64,000 bases of DNA from NCEH01 sp043195095 (GTDB taxonomy: Bacteria; Pseudomonadota; Alphaproteobacteria; Rhizobiales; Xanthobacteraceae): the NCBI RefSeq assembly GCF_043195095.1, contig NZ_JBAFWN010000008.1, one strand, 5' to 3'. A model generated the notes under the pieces. That model was not told where the DNA came from and ran no database searches. It saw only the letters and a list, made by a program, of their open reading frames with translations. This document shows positions 8,848 through 21,115 of the stretch, piece by piece (the first letter of the stretch is position 1; each line of letters begins with the position of its first letter). The position numbers and the translations under genes were made by a program.

Positions 8848-11637
8848 ATGACCAGCGAAGGCCTCCATCCGCAAGCCGATCCCATCGAAAGCGATCCCGT
8901 CCCGGCCGGGGCGGGGGAGGACGCGCGCGCCGCGAAGGCGCAGGCGCCGCGCGGGGGCGAGGGCCATGTGACCCCGGTCATGGCCCAGTTCGTGGAAATC
9001 AAGGCGGCCAATCCGGACTGCCTCCTGTTCTACCGCATGGGCGATTTCTACGAATTGTTCTTCGAGGATGCCGAGCAGGCCTCCCAGGCGCTGGGCATCG
9101 TGCTGACCAAGCGCGGCAAGCATCTGGGCGAGGATATCCCCATGTGCGGCGTACCGGTGTCGCGCGCCGAGGAATATCTCCACAAGCTGATCGCGCTCGG
9201 CTTCCGCGTCGCGGTGTGCGAGCAGCTGGAAGATCCGGCGGAAGCGCGCAAACGCGGCGGCAAGAGCGTCGTGCGGCGGGACGTGACCCGCCTCGTCACG
9301 CCGGGCACCCTCACCGAGGACGCCTTGCTGGATGCGCGGCGCGACAATGTGCTGCTCGCCGTCGCCCGCACCCGCGCCGGCGGGGAGGGCGAGGCCCATG
9401 CCTATGCGCTCGCCTATGCGGACGTCTCCACCGGCGGCTTCCGCGTGGTCTCCACCAGCCGCGCGGACCTTGCCGCCGACCTTGCCCGCATCGAGCCGGC
9501 GGAGGTGCTGATCTCGGACGCGCTGTACGAGGACGGCGACCTGCGTGAGATCTGGGACCAGCTGCCCGCCGTCACGCCCTTGCCGCGCCAGGGGTTCGAG
9601 GGGGCGGGCGCGGAAGGCCGGCTGGCCGGCTTCTTCGGGGTGGCGACGCTGGAGGCGTTCGGCGCCTTCTCCCGCGCCGAGCTGATCGCCGCCGCCGCCA
9701 TCGTCGCCTATGTGGAGCGCACGCAGCTCGGTGCGCGGCCCGCCTTGGCGCCGCCGGTGCGCGAGGCCGACGGCGCCCTGATGCTGATCGACGCCGGCAC
9801 GCGCGCCAATCTTGAGCTGGTGCGCACGCTGTCCGGCGAACGGCGCGGCTCGCTCCTGGCGGCGGTGGACCGCACGGTCACGGCAGCGGGCGCCCGCCTT
9901 CTGGCGCGGCGGATCTCCGAGCCGCTCACGAGCCTTCCCGCCATCCGCGACCGGCACGATGCGGTGGGGTTTCTGGCTGACAATGCCGAGATCCTCGCCA
10001 TCCTGCGGCGTGGCCTTGCCGGCGCGCCGGATCTGGCGCGTGCGCTCTCCCGCCTCTCGCTCGGCCGCGCGAGCCCGCGCGACCTCGCCGCCGTCGGCCG
10101 GGGCCTGGAGGAGGGGTTCGCGCTGGCCGCCGCCTTCGCCGAAGAGCCGCCGCGCGACCTTGCCCGCGCCATCCTCGCGCTGGCCGGCATGGACCGGGAG
10201 CTGGCCCGCGATCTTGCCGCCGCGCTGGAGGACGAGCCGCCGCTCACCCGCCGCGACGGCGGCTTCATCCGTGCCGGCTATGATGCCGATCTCGACGCCA
10301 CCCGCGCCCTGCGCGACGAGAGCCGGCGTGTGGTGGCCGCGCTGGAGCGGCGCTATGTGGACGAGACCGGCATCCGCTCCCTGAAGATCCGGCACAATGC
10401 GGTGCTGGGGTATTTCGTCGAGGTCACCGCCCAGCACGGCGACCGGCTACGCGAGGCGCCGTTCTCCACCACTTTCGTGCATCGCCAGACCTTGGCCGGG
10501 GCGGTGCGCTTCACCAGCGTGGAACTGGGCGATCTGGAAAGCCGCATCGCCAGCGCCGGCGAGCGGTCGCTGGCGCTGGAACAGCATATTTTCGATCGCC
10601 TCGCCGCCGCGGTGGTGGCGCAAGCGGGCGAGATCCGCGCCGCCGCCGAGGCGCTTGCTGAGCTGGACGTGTTCGCCGGCCTTGCCCGCCTCGCCGCGGA
10701 CGAGCGCCATGTGCGCCCCGAAATGACCGGCGGGGTGGATTTCGAGGTCCAGGGCGGGCGCCATCCGGTGGTGGAACAGGCGCTGGCGAAGGGCGGCGGG
10801 CCGTTCGTCGCCAATGATTGCGATCTGTCCGCCCCGCCCGGCAAGGAGGCCGGCCGGATCTGGCTGGTCACCGGCCCGAACATGGCCGGCAAATCCACCT
10901 TCCTGCGCCAGAACGCGCTGATTTCCGTGCTGGCGCAGGCGGGCGCCTTCGTGCCGGCGCGCGCGGCGCGGCTGGGGGTGGTGGACCGCCTGTTCTCCCG
11001 CGTCGGCGCGGCGGACGATCTCGCGCGCGGGCGCTCCACCTTCATGGTGGAAATGGTGGAGACCGCCGCCATCCTGAACCAGGCGACGCCGCGCTCGCTG
11101 GTGATCCTCGATGAGATCGGTCGCGGCACCTCCACCTTCGACGGCATGTCGATCGCCTGGGCGAGCCTTGAGCATCTGCACGAGATCAATCGCAGCCGGG
11201 CCCTGTTCGCCACCCATTTCCACGAATTGACCGCACTGACCCAGCGCTGCGACCGGCTGATGAACGCCACCGTTAAGGTGGCGGAATGGCAGGGCGACGT
11301 GGTGTTCCTGCATGAGGTGATCGCGGGAGCGGCGGATCGCTCCTACGGCATCCAGGTGGCGAAGCTTGCCGGCTTGCCGCCCGCCGTCATCGCCCGCGCC
11401 AAATCGGTACTTGCGGAGCTGGAAGCGGCCGAGCGGGCGGCACCCGCGCAGCGGCTGCTGGACGAATTGCCGTTGTTCGCGGCGGCGGTGCGCCGGTCGG
11501 AGCCGAGCGGCCCGGCGGCTTCGTCGGATCCCGCGCTGGAGGCGCTGGACGGGGTGGATCCGGACAGCCTCACGCCGCGCGAGGCGCTGGAGATGCTCTA
11601 CAGGCTGAAGAGCCTGCGCAAGCCGAAGGCAGGCTGA
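8848..11637 (+). CDS. mutS: DNA mismatch repair protein MutS
   Basis: Mismatch-recognition ATPase that starts methyl-directed repair with MutL. The 929-residue protein begins with a disordered lead of about 40 residues, then the mismatch-contacting GDFYELF (Phe67, Glu69). The connector, core and clamp domains follow, then the ATPase with Walker A TGPNMAGKST near residues 675-684, the LVILDEIGRGTSTFDG Walker B region and the FATHFHELT motif. The C-terminal tail ends with the EALEMLYRLKSL segment used for dimer/tetramer contacts. It converges with the minus-strand gene at 11650, only 12 bases away. Confidence 0.97.
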   Translation: MTSEGLHPQADPIESDPVPAGAGEDARAAKAQAPRGGEGHVTPVMAQFVEIKAANPDCLLFYRMGDFYELFFEDAEQASQALGIVLTKRGKHLGEDIPMCGVPVSRAEEYLHKLIALGFRVAVCEQLEDPAEARKRGGKSVVRRDVTRLVTPGTLTEDALLDARRDNVLLAVARTRAGGEGEAHAYALAYADVSTGGFRVVSTSRADLAADLARIEPAEVLISDALYEDGDLREIWDQLPAVTPLPRQGFEGAGAEGRLAGFFGVATLEAFGAFSRAELIAAAAIVAYVERTQLGARPALAPPVREADGALMLIDAGTRANLELVRTLSGERRGSLLAAVDRTVTAAGARLLARRISEPLTSLPAIRDRHDAVGFLADNAEILAILRRGLAGAPDLARALSRLSLGRASPRDLAAVGRGLEEGFALAAAFAEEPPRDLARAILALAGMDRELARDLAAALEDEPPLTRRDGGFIRAGYDADLDATRALRDESRRVVAALERRYVDETGIRSLKIRHNAVLGYFVEVTAQHGDRLREAPFSTTFVHRQTLAGAVRFTSVELGDLESRIASAGERSLALEQHIFDRLAAAVVAQAGEIRAAAEALAELDVFAGLARLAADERHVRPEMTGGVDFEVQGGRHPVVEQALAKGGGPFVANDCDLSAPPGKEAGRIWLVTGPNMAGKSTFLRQNALISVLAQAGAFVPARAARLGVVDRLFSRVGAADDLARGRSTFMVEMVETAAILNQATPRSLVILDEIGRGTSTFDGMSIAWASLEHLHEINRSRALFATHFHELTALTQRCDRLMNATVKVAEWQGDVVFLHEVIAGAADRSYGIQVAKLAGLPPAVIARAKSVLAELEAAERAAPAQRLLDELPLFAAAVRRSEPSGPAASSDPALEALDGVDPDSLTPREALEMLYRLKSLRKPKAG

Positions 11638-11649
11638 GGGCGCGCGCGA

Positions 11650-13041
11650 TCAGCCCCCGCCCGGCGCGGGCGCTGTCATGGGGGCGGTGCCGGCATCGAG
11701 GGGCGGCGGCGGGGCGGGCGCCTGCGGCTGCCATTCCCCCCAGGCGGTGAAGGCATCCTGGAAGGCCTGTTCCCCCGGCGCGCCCTTTTCGAACGCGATA
11801 ATCGCCCGCTTGTTGTTGGTATAGACCACCGGAATGTCGATCCACGGCCGGCTCTGCAGCAATTGGATATTGCGCTGGCGATCGGCCGGCACGGCAGAGA
11901 GGCCCACCAGGAAATAGGTCGGGTTGACCCGCACCGAAAGCCCCACCAGAGGCGCGCCCTGGGCGGCTTCGGTCTGCTTCATGCGGATGCCGGGCACATT
12001 GGTGATGCCGCCATAGGGGAAGTCTTGCGGCAGGGTAAAGCCGATCTCGATGGTGTGCGAGGCGGGCAAGGTCTGGTCGGTATTGCGCCTCAGCACGAAC
12101 GAAAGCGCCATGCGCCGTTCGGGAATCTGCAATTCGGCCCGGATGCCGGTGTCGGGCGGAAGGCCGGGACCGGCATTGAAGGTCTCGGTCTTCCAGGTCA
12201 CCGTGCCTTCATAACTCTGCAGGCCCTGCGGGCCCGAGGCGCTTTCCTCGAACAGGACGGCGCGCTGGGTGCCGCTGGTCGGACGCTGCGGCATGGGCGG
12301 GGGGCGGCGGGCGGCGTCGCCGGAAGCCTGGGCGACGCGGTCCGCGCTCTTGGCCGGCTCGCTCGCGGGCCGTGCGGCGTCGGCGCCCTGCTGGGTCGGA
12401 GCCGGCGGAGGGGCCGACCGCGAAAAGACGATCTGCTCCAGCGTATCGTGATTGACCACGGCGAGCGCGATGCCGCCGACGGCCACGATGGCCAAGCCGA
12501 AATAGATGAGCGTGCGCCGGCCACGACCGCTGGCCTTGTCTTCGTCGGAAACCGGCATGCGCGGGCGGGCGGTGCGGCTCGCGACCTTGGGCTTGCCGAG
12601 GGTCGGCCGCTGGTCCGTGGCCGCGTCGTCCGAGACCGCCTGCGGGGGCGTTTCTTCCGGCGGCGGGGGAAAGGCCGAGCGCGCGGCAGTCTCGCCGAGG
12701 CGACGGCGCGGCGGTTCGCTGCCCGACGGCGCGGGCGGCGGCGCGATGGCGGCCGGCTCCGGCGGCGGGGCGGCGGGCTTTTCGGGCGGCGGTGGCTCCA
12801 CCGGGGCGGGCGGCTCGGCGACCGGGGCGCGCGCCTTCTGTTCCGCCTCGATTCGGCGGATGGCCTCTTCCAGGGACTGGCGCTCGCGGGTGATCTCCCC
12901 TTCCGGCAAAGGCGGCTCGACGCCGCGCAATTGCTTCAGAAGGGTGTTCCGCGCGCGGTCGAACATCATCTTCCGCGTCTCGGCCGTATTGGACGGGAGA
13001 CCGGCGATCGCACGAACCAGGAGCGGGTAATAATCAGCCAT
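11650..13041 (-). CDS. conserved-looking single-pass membrane protein of unknown function
   Basis: I do not recognise a named family. The 463-residue product has a short helical N-terminus (residues 1-70), a proline/alanine-rich cytoplasmic-type linker (about 75-165), one membrane segment near residues 178-196 (LIYFGLAIVAVGGIALAVV), a second low-complexity linker, and a folded C-terminal domain (about 270-440) with mixed strands. That domain should lie outside the membrane. The gene starts 37 bases downstream of the purA stop on the same strand, so they may be co-transcribed. The ATG at 13041 gives the longest sensible frame. An envelope role is inferred from topology only. Confidence 0.75.
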   Translation of the reverse strand: MADYYPLLVRAIAGLPSNTAETRKMMFDRARNTLLKQLRGVEPPLPEGEITRERQSLEEAIRRIEAEQKARAPVAEPPAPVEPPPPEKPAAPPPEPAAIAPPPAPSGSEPPRRRLGETAARSAFPPPPEETPPQAVSDDAATDQRPTLGKPKVASRTARPRMPVSDEDKASGRGRRTLIYFGLAIVAVGGIALAVVNHDTLEQIVFSRSAPPPAPTQQGADAARPASEPAKSADRVAQASGDAARRPPPMPQRPTSGTQRAVLFEESASGPQGLQSYEGTVTWKTETFNAGPGLPPDTGIRAELQIPERRMALSFVLRRNTDQTLPASHTIEIGFTLPQDFPYGGITNVPGIRMKQTEAAQGAPLVGLSVRVNPTYFLVGLSAVPADRQRNIQLLQSRPWIDIPVVYTNNKRAIIAFEKGAPGEQAFQDAFTAWGEWQPQAPAPPPPLDAGTAPMTAPAPGGG

Positions 13042-13078
13042 CAGCGCTTAAATCTGGAGGAAAGCAGGAAAGCTTTGG

Positions 13079-14371
13079 TTAAGCTTGAAACGGATTTTGC
13101 ACCAAAATTGTGTCATCGCGTTCCGGGCTTGTCGAAAGCACGGCCACCGGGCAGCCGATCAGCTCCTCGACCCAGCGCACATATTTCACCGCCTCAGCCG
13201 GAAGATCGGCCCAGGAACGTGCGCCGGCGGTGGATTCCTTCCAGCCGGGAATGGTCTCGTAGATGGGGATGGCGCGCGCCTGCTGGCCGCTTTCGGCCGG
13301 GAGATAATCAATCTCCTTGCCGTCGAGCATGTAGCCGACGCAGACCTTCAGCTCCTCGAATCCGTCCAGCACGTCGAGCTTGGTCAGCGCGATGCCGTGG
13401 ATGCCGCAGGTCTTCACGGTCTGGCGCACCAGCACCGCGTCGAACCAGCCGCAGCGGCGCGGGCGGCCGGTGACGACGCCGAACTCGCGGCCTTTGGTGC
13501 CGAGCGTCTTGCCCACTTCGTCCGTCAGCTCCGAGGGGAACGGACCTTCGCCGACGCGGGTGGTGTAGGCCTTGGTGATGCCGAGCACATAGTCCAGTGC
13601 GCCCGGTCCCACGCCCGATCCGCTCGCCGCGCCGGAGGCGACGGTGTTGGAAGAGGTGACATAGGGATAGGTGCCGTGGTCGATGTCCAGCAGGGCGCCC
13701 TGGGCGCCTTCGAACAGGATCTTCTTGCCGTCGCGGCGGGCCTTGTCGAGCAATTCCCACACCCGGTCCATGAAGGGGAGGACCTTGGGGGCGATGGCTT
13801 CCAGCTCGGCGATCAGCGCCGCCGCATCCACCTCGTCCAGGCCGAGGCCGCGCCGCAGCGGATTGTGGTGGCTGAGCAGGCGTTCCACTTTGGCCGGCAG
13901 GCTCGAGAGGTCGGCGAGGTCCACGAGGCGGATCGCGCGGCGGCCAACCTTGTCCTCGTACGCCGGGCCGATGCCGCGCTTGGTGGTGCCGATGCGGGTG
14001 CCGGGATTGGCGCCTTCGCGCAGGGCGTCCAGCTCGCGATGCAGCGGCAGGATCAGCGGGGTGGTCTCGGCGATGCGCAGGCGCTCGGGGCCGACGACGA
14101 CGCCCTGGGCGGCGAGGCGTGCGAGTTCATCCACCAGCGCCTGGGGATCGAGCACGACGCCATTGCCGATGACCGAGAGCTTGCCGGGCCGTACCACGCC
14201 CGAAGGCAGCAGCGAGAGCTTATAGGTGACGCCGTTCACCACCAGGGTATGGCCGGCATTGTGGCCTCCCTGGAAGCGAACCACCACGTCGGCCTGCTCG
14301 GAGAGCCAGTCGACGATCTTGCCTTTTCCTTCGTCGCCCCATTGCGAGCCGACAACGACCACGTTGGCCAA
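13079..14371 (-). CDS. purA: adenylosuccinate synthetase
   Basis: GTP-dependent conversion of IMP and aspartate to adenylosuccinate, the first committed step to AMP. The protein begins ANVVVVGSQWGDEGKGKIVDWL, with the P-loop-like GDEGKGK at about residues 13-19, then FQGGHNAGHT, and TTKRGIGPAYEDK further on. I set the start at a TTG (14371-14369), because this gives the standard N-terminus and 430 residues and is preceded by GGAGG. The much longer upstream frame has no family similarity. Upstream sequence contains the ppc terminator. The membrane protein gene at 11650 follows. Confidence 0.93.
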   Translation of the reverse strand: MANVVVVGSQWGDEGKGKIVDWLSEQADVVVRFQGGHNAGHTLVVNGVTYKLSLLPSGVVRPGKLSVIGNGVVLDPQALVDELARLAAQGVVVGPERLRIAETTPLILPLHRELDALREGANPGTRIGTTKRGIGPAYEDKVGRRAIRLVDLADLSSLPAKVERLLSHHNPLRRGLGLDEVDAAALIAELEAIAPKVLPFMDRVWELLDKARRDGKKILFEGAQGALLDIDHGTYPYVTSSNTVASGAASGSGVGPGALDYVLGITKAYTTRVGEGPFPSELTDEVGKTLGTKGREFGVVTGRPRRCGWFDAVLVRQTVKTCGIHGIALTKLDVLDGFEELKVCVGYMLDGKEIDYLPAESGQQARAIPIYETIPGWKESTAGARSWADLPAEAVKYVRWVEELIGCPVAVLSTSPERDDTILVQNPFQA

Positions 14372-14418
14372 GGTGAGCGGTCCTCCGCCGGGGCGCGGCC
14401 GAATGCGGCGCGCGCGAA

Positions 14419-14447
14419 CAAAGCAAAGCCCCGGTTGGACCGGGGCC
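14419..14447 (-). terminator. rho-independent terminator after ppc
   Basis: Read on the minus strand, GCCCCGGT and ACCGGGGC pair around a 3-base loop and are followed by a T-rich TTTGCTTTG. It lies about 110 bases past the ppc stop and just before purA, separating the two genes. Confidence 0.75.
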
Positions 14448-14558
14448 AGATGGGTGCGTCTTACGGGATCGAGGCTTGCGAGGCAAGGCGTTACGCGGCG
14501 GCGGGCGGTCCCGCCGCCCGCCCGCGGGCGCACGGGACGGCCCGGACCCAAGCCGTTT

Positions 14559-17351
<2,793 letters not shown>

Positions 17352-17626
17352 GTGTCCGACCCCCGTCGCCGCTTGGCATATTGCTCTTTAGTCTAACGAG
17401 CTTTTTTGCATGAGCGAAGCAAATGCTGCACGCCAATGCGGGCGATCCCTCGAAAACGGCCGCGCGTGCGAAACCGCGTGCCGGTCGGCCGCTCCGGCGC
17501 TAAAGTGAAGTTGGCACAACACTTTCGCCTCTTGCCAAGGCACAGTTGGATAGCGACAAGAGAAGGCCGGCCGGCGCGCCGGAGAAAGCGTGCGCTCCCG
17601 TGTGGGGCGCCGGGTCCGGGGGGTCC
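17352..17626. other. divergent intergenic region between ppc and the secretion operon
   Basis: This 275-bp gap must hold the ppc promoter on the minus strand and that of the secretion genes on the plus strand. It contains an AT-richer stretch near 17380-17425. A TTGGCAC motif at about 17510 resembles half of a sigma-54 promoter but lacks the GC at -12, so I make no promoter call. Confidence 0.4.
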
Positions 17627-19396
17627 ATGGTTCAGTCGCTCGCAGCCGCGCGTCCATCGCTTCCACCCGCGCCCACCGCGCTCGACCATGCGTTGCACGC
17701 GGCCCGGCCGGCGTTGTGGACCGTGGTGGTGTTCAGCTTCTTCATCAATATTCTCGGGCTGACCGGCTCGCTCTACATGATGCAGGTCTATGACCGCGTC
17801 CTGGCGAGCCGCAATCTGCAAACCCTGGTGCTGCTCACCATCATCGTCGCCATCCTCTACATGGTCTCGGCCGCCCTCGAGGCGCTGCGCACCCAATTGC
17901 TGGTGCGCGCCGGGGCGAAGTTCGACGAGAGCATCAAGGAAGAGGCGTTCGATGCGGTGCAGCGCGCCTCGCTGCGGCGGCCCTCGCCCGGCCATGTGCA
18001 GGCGCTGCGGGACGTGGATACGGTGCGCGAATTCTTCGCCGGCCCGGGCCTGATCTCCTGCTGCGACGTGCCCTGGGTGCCGATCTACATCATCTTCGCC
18101 ACCTTGCTGCATCCCTGGTACGGCATCCTGGCGGTGGTGAGCTGCCTGATCTCCGGCGTGCTCGCCTTCGCCAACGACAAGGTGACGCGGCCGATCCTCG
18201 ACCGGGCAACGAAAGCCAATATCAGCGCCAATAACGAGGCCACCACCACGTTCCGCAATGCCGAGGTGCTCCAGGCCATGGGGATGGTGCGGCAATTGCG
18301 TGAGCGCTGGATCATCCATCGCGGCGCCGCGCTCGGCTGGCAGGCGCTGGCCTCGGACCGGGCGGCGTTCCTGATGGCCGCCACCAAGTTCAACCGCATG
18401 TTCATGCAGAGCCTGATCCTCGGGCTCGGCGCCTATCTCGCCATCAACCGGGAAATCTCGCCGGGCATGATGATCGCCGCCTCGATCATCGTCGGGCGCT
18501 GCATCCAGCCCATCGAGATGGCGATCGGCAATTGGAAGGGCATCGTCGCCACCCGCTCCGCGTACCGCCGGGTGCAGGAGCTGCTGCGCATGTCGCCGCC
18601 CCCCGCCGCCCGCATGCGCCTGCCCGATCCCACCGGCACGCTTCAGGTGGAAAACCTGGTCGCCCATGCGCCGGGCCGCGAGGTGCCGGTGCTGCGGGGG
18701 GTCTCGTTCGCGGTGCCGGCGGGGGCGGTGCTCGGCGTCATCGGCCCGAGCGCGGCGGGAAAATCGAGCCTCGCCCGCGTGCTGGTGGGCGTGTGGCCGG
18801 CCAGCGCCGGCGCGGTGCGGCTCGACGGGTCCGACCTTGGCCATTGGGACCCCGAGCAACTCGGCCGCTGCCTCGGCTATCTGCCGCAGGATGTGGAATT
18901 GTTCGCCGGCTCGATCGCCGACAATATCGCCCGCTTCACGGCCCGCGACGAGGCGCAGGTGGTGCAGGCCGCGCAGATGGCCGGCGTGCACGAGATGATC
19001 CAGCGCCTGCCGCGCGGCTATAATACCGAGATCGGCGAAAGCGGCGCCTCGCTCTCCGGTGGCCAGCGCCAGCGCATCGCGCTCGCCCGCGCCATCTACG
19101 GAAGCCCCGCCCTGGTGGTGCTGGACGAGCCCAACGCCAGCCTGGACGCCGCCGGCGAGCAGGCGCTGATGGTGGCGGTGCAGGCGCTGCGCAAGGCCGG
19201 GCGCACCGTGGTTCTGGTCACGCACAAGACCAACAGCCTCGGCCTGTGCGACTATATCCTGCTGCTGAACGAAGGCGTGGCGCACGGGTTCGGCCCGCGC
19301 GACGAGGTGCTCGCCAAGGTGCTCGGCCCGCGCCTGGTTCAGCCGGCGGAGGCTCCGGCGCCCGCACATATCGGCGGCCAGGCCGCCGGTGCTTGA
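17627..19396 (+). CDS. type I secretion ABC transporter (permease/ATPase, PrtD-like)
   Basis: Inner-membrane exporter of the type I secretion class, which pairs with an HlyD-type adaptor and an outer-membrane TolC. The N-terminal part has several membrane segments (for example VVVFSFFINILGLTGSLYMM). The C-terminal ATPase has Walker A GPSAAGKSS, signature LSGGQRQRIALARA and Walker B LVVLDEPNASLD. There is no C39 peptidase domain, which fits the PrtD/AprD group rather than HlyB. The ATG at 17627, after a G-rich ribosome site, gives 589 residues. The in-frame TTG at 17546 would add an unsupported lead. The adaptor gene starts 11 bases after the stop. No substrate or TolC gene is nearby. Confidence 0.93.
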   Translation: MVQSLAAARPSLPPAPTALDHALHAARPALWTVVVFSFFINILGLTGSLYMMQVYDRVLASRNLQTLVLLTIIVAILYMVSAALEALRTQLLVRAGAKFDESIKEEAFDAVQRASLRRPSPGHVQALRDVDTVREFFAGPGLISCCDVPWVPIYIIFATLLHPWYGILAVVSCLISGVLAFANDKVTRPILDRATKANISANNEATTTFRNAEVLQAMGMVRQLRERWIIHRGAALGWQALASDRAAFLMAATKFNRMFMQSLILGLGAYLAINREISPGMMIAASIIVGRCIQPIEMAIGNWKGIVATRSAYRRVQELLRMSPPPAARMRLPDPTGTLQVENLVAHAPGREVPVLRGVSFAVPAGAVLGVIGPSAAGKSSLARVLVGVWPASAGAVRLDGSDLGHWDPEQLGRCLGYLPQDVELFAGSIADNIARFTARDEAQVVQAAQMAGVHEMIQRLPRGYNTEIGESGASLSGGQRQRIALARAIYGSPALVVLDEPNASLDAAGEQALMVAVQALRKAGRTVVLVTHKTNSLGLCDYILLLNEGVAHGFGPRDEVLAKVLGPRLVQPAEAPAPAHIGGQAAGA

Positions 19397-19407
19397 GGGG
19401 GAAGCAG

Positions 19408-20940
19408 ATGTCCATTCGTCCTGACAGCCCCATCCGCTCCGCCAAAGAGGCCGCCCGCGAGCGGCTCGGCGCGGCGCTGCGGGGGATCGGCCAAACGCCC
19501 CTCGTCCAAAGCCCGCTCGGCCAAACCGCGCTGGCGCGCCTCGCTGCCGCCAGGGATGCCAGTGTGCGGTTCGTGCGCGATGTGATCGTGCCGCCTCCGG
19601 CACCGGAAATCGCCGATGCCGACAACGGCATGAAGGCGCCCGTGGCCTCCAGCGATTTCCGCCGGGTGGCGACCATGGGCTATGGCGTGATCTTCCTCAC
19701 CTTCGGCGTGTTCGGCGGCTGGGCGGCATTCGCCAATATCGACAGCGCGGTGATCGCCTCCGGCGTGGTGTCGGTGGAGAGCAAGCGCCAGGTGGTGCAG
19801 CACCTGGAAGGCGGCATCGTCGCCGAGATCCACGTGAAGGACGGGCAGAGCGTGGAGCGCGGCGCGCTGCTGTTCCGCCTCGATCCCACCAGTTCGCAAT
19901 CCAATTACGATGCCCTGCGCGGCCAGCTCGACACGCTGCTGGCCACCGATGCCCGGCTCACGGCCGAGCGCGAGCACGCGGGCGCCGTCACCTTCCCGCC
20001 CGAGCTCATGGCCCGCGCGCAGGACCCGGCGGTCAAATCCATCCTCACCGACCAAATGATCCAGTTCCGCGACCGCAAGGCCTCGCTGGAGGGGCAGACG
20101 GCAATCCTCAACAGCCGCATCGCCCAGGGCCAGACGGAGATCGACGGGCTTGCCCGCGAGCGCGCCTCCGCCGACCAGCAATTGTTCTATATCGACGACG
20201 AGCTGGCCGGCGTGCAGCAGCTCAACGACAAGGGCCTGGTCTCCAAGCCCCGCGTCGCCCAGCTCCAGCGCGAGAAGGCGCGGCTTCAGGGCACCGTGGG
20301 CCGCAACATCGCGGATGCGGCGAAAGCGGCCAACACCATGAGCGAAATGAAGATGCAGATCCAGCAATTGGATCAGAAGCAGCAGGAAGAGGTGGCCGGG
20401 CAGATCGTCGAGACGCGACAGAAGATCGCGGACCTGCGCGAGAAGCTGAACGTGTCCAAGAATGTGCTGAGCCGGATCGACATCCGCGCGCCGCGCTCCG
20501 GGATCGTGCAGAACATCAACCAGAAGATCTATACGGTCGGCGCCGTGGTGCGGCCGGGCGATACCATGCTGGAAATCGTGCCGCAGAACGACGACCTGAT
20601 CGTCGACGCCCAGGTGCCGACCACGGACATCGACCGCCTGCACGGCGGCGTCACCGGCGTGGAGGTGCGCTTTCCCGCCTTCCACTCGCGCACCACGCCG
20701 CTCATCCTCGGCGAGCTGCGCACGGTCTCGCCCGACCGGCTGATCGACGAGACCACCCACCAGCCCTATTTCCAGGCGGTGGTGGCGGTGGCGAGCACGG
20801 ACATTCCCGAGGAGATGAAGGCGCGGCTGCGGCCGGGCATGCCTGCGGAGGTGGTTTTCAATACCGGGGAGCGCAGCGTCATGAGCTATTTGACGCGCCC
20901 CCTCACAGATGCCCTGACGCGGTCCTTCCGGGAGAAATGA
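19408..20940 (+). CDS. HlyD-family type I secretion periplasmic adaptor
   Basis: Membrane-fusion protein that links the upstream ABC exporter to an outer-membrane channel. The 510-residue protein has a cytoplasmic lead of about 85 residues, one membrane segment near 88-108 and a lipoyl-type half motif (QHLEGGIVAEIHVKDGQ). A long alpha-hairpin with coiled-coil character (about 170-370) follows, then the second lipoyl half (IRAPRSGIVQNI) and a beta-barrel C-terminus ending in the membrane-proximal RPLTDALTRSFREK. The ATG at 19408 has GAGGGGAA at a good distance. The cytoplasmic N-terminus is longer than in many HlyD proteins. Confidence 0.93.
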   Translation: MSIRPDSPIRSAKEAARERLGAALRGIGQTPLVQSPLGQTALARLAAARDASVRFVRDVIVPPPAPEIADADNGMKAPVASSDFRRVATMGYGVIFLTFGVFGGWAAFANIDSAVIASGVVSVESKRQVVQHLEGGIVAEIHVKDGQSVERGALLFRLDPTSSQSNYDALRGQLDTLLATDARLTAEREHAGAVTFPPELMARAQDPAVKSILTDQMIQFRDRKASLEGQTAILNSRIAQGQTEIDGLARERASADQQLFYIDDELAGVQQLNDKGLVSKPRVAQLQREKARLQGTVGRNIADAAKAANTMSEMKMQIQQLDQKQQEEVAGQIVETRQKIADLREKLNVSKNVLSRIDIRAPRSGIVQNINQKIYTVGAVVRPGDTMLEIVPQNDDLIVDAQVPTTDIDRLHGGVTGVEVRFPAFHSRTTPLILGELRTVSPDRLIDETTHQPYFQAVVAVASTDIPEEMKARLRPGMPAEVVFNTGERSVMSYLTRPLTDALTRSFREK

Positions 20941-20982
20941 GGGCGGTTCCCGGAGCGGTACAAACCCGCGCCAGCTTCCGCG

Positions 20983-21011
20983 TTGACAGGGTTTCGGGCC
21001 ACTTCTAGGTT
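20983..21011 (+). promoter_or_regulatory. promoter for the etfBA operon
   Basis: TTGACA, a 17-base spacer and TAGGTT match the housekeeping -35/-10 pattern. The predicted transcript would start about 100 bases before the etfB ATG. It is the only good match in the gap after the HlyD gene. Confidence 0.75.
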
Positions 21012-21115
21012 GCCCGCCCCAAGGTTTGCTGCGCTGCGTGGTTCGCGGCGCATGGCTCCGGCGCGGGAGGTTTTCCGCAGCCGCACTTAAAGTGGGTCGG
21101 GAGGAGCGCTCAACA

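Noticed and set aside
17505..17530. Sigma-54 promoter before the secretion genes
   Set aside because: TTGGCAC fits the -24 element, but the -12 GC is missing at the required distance.
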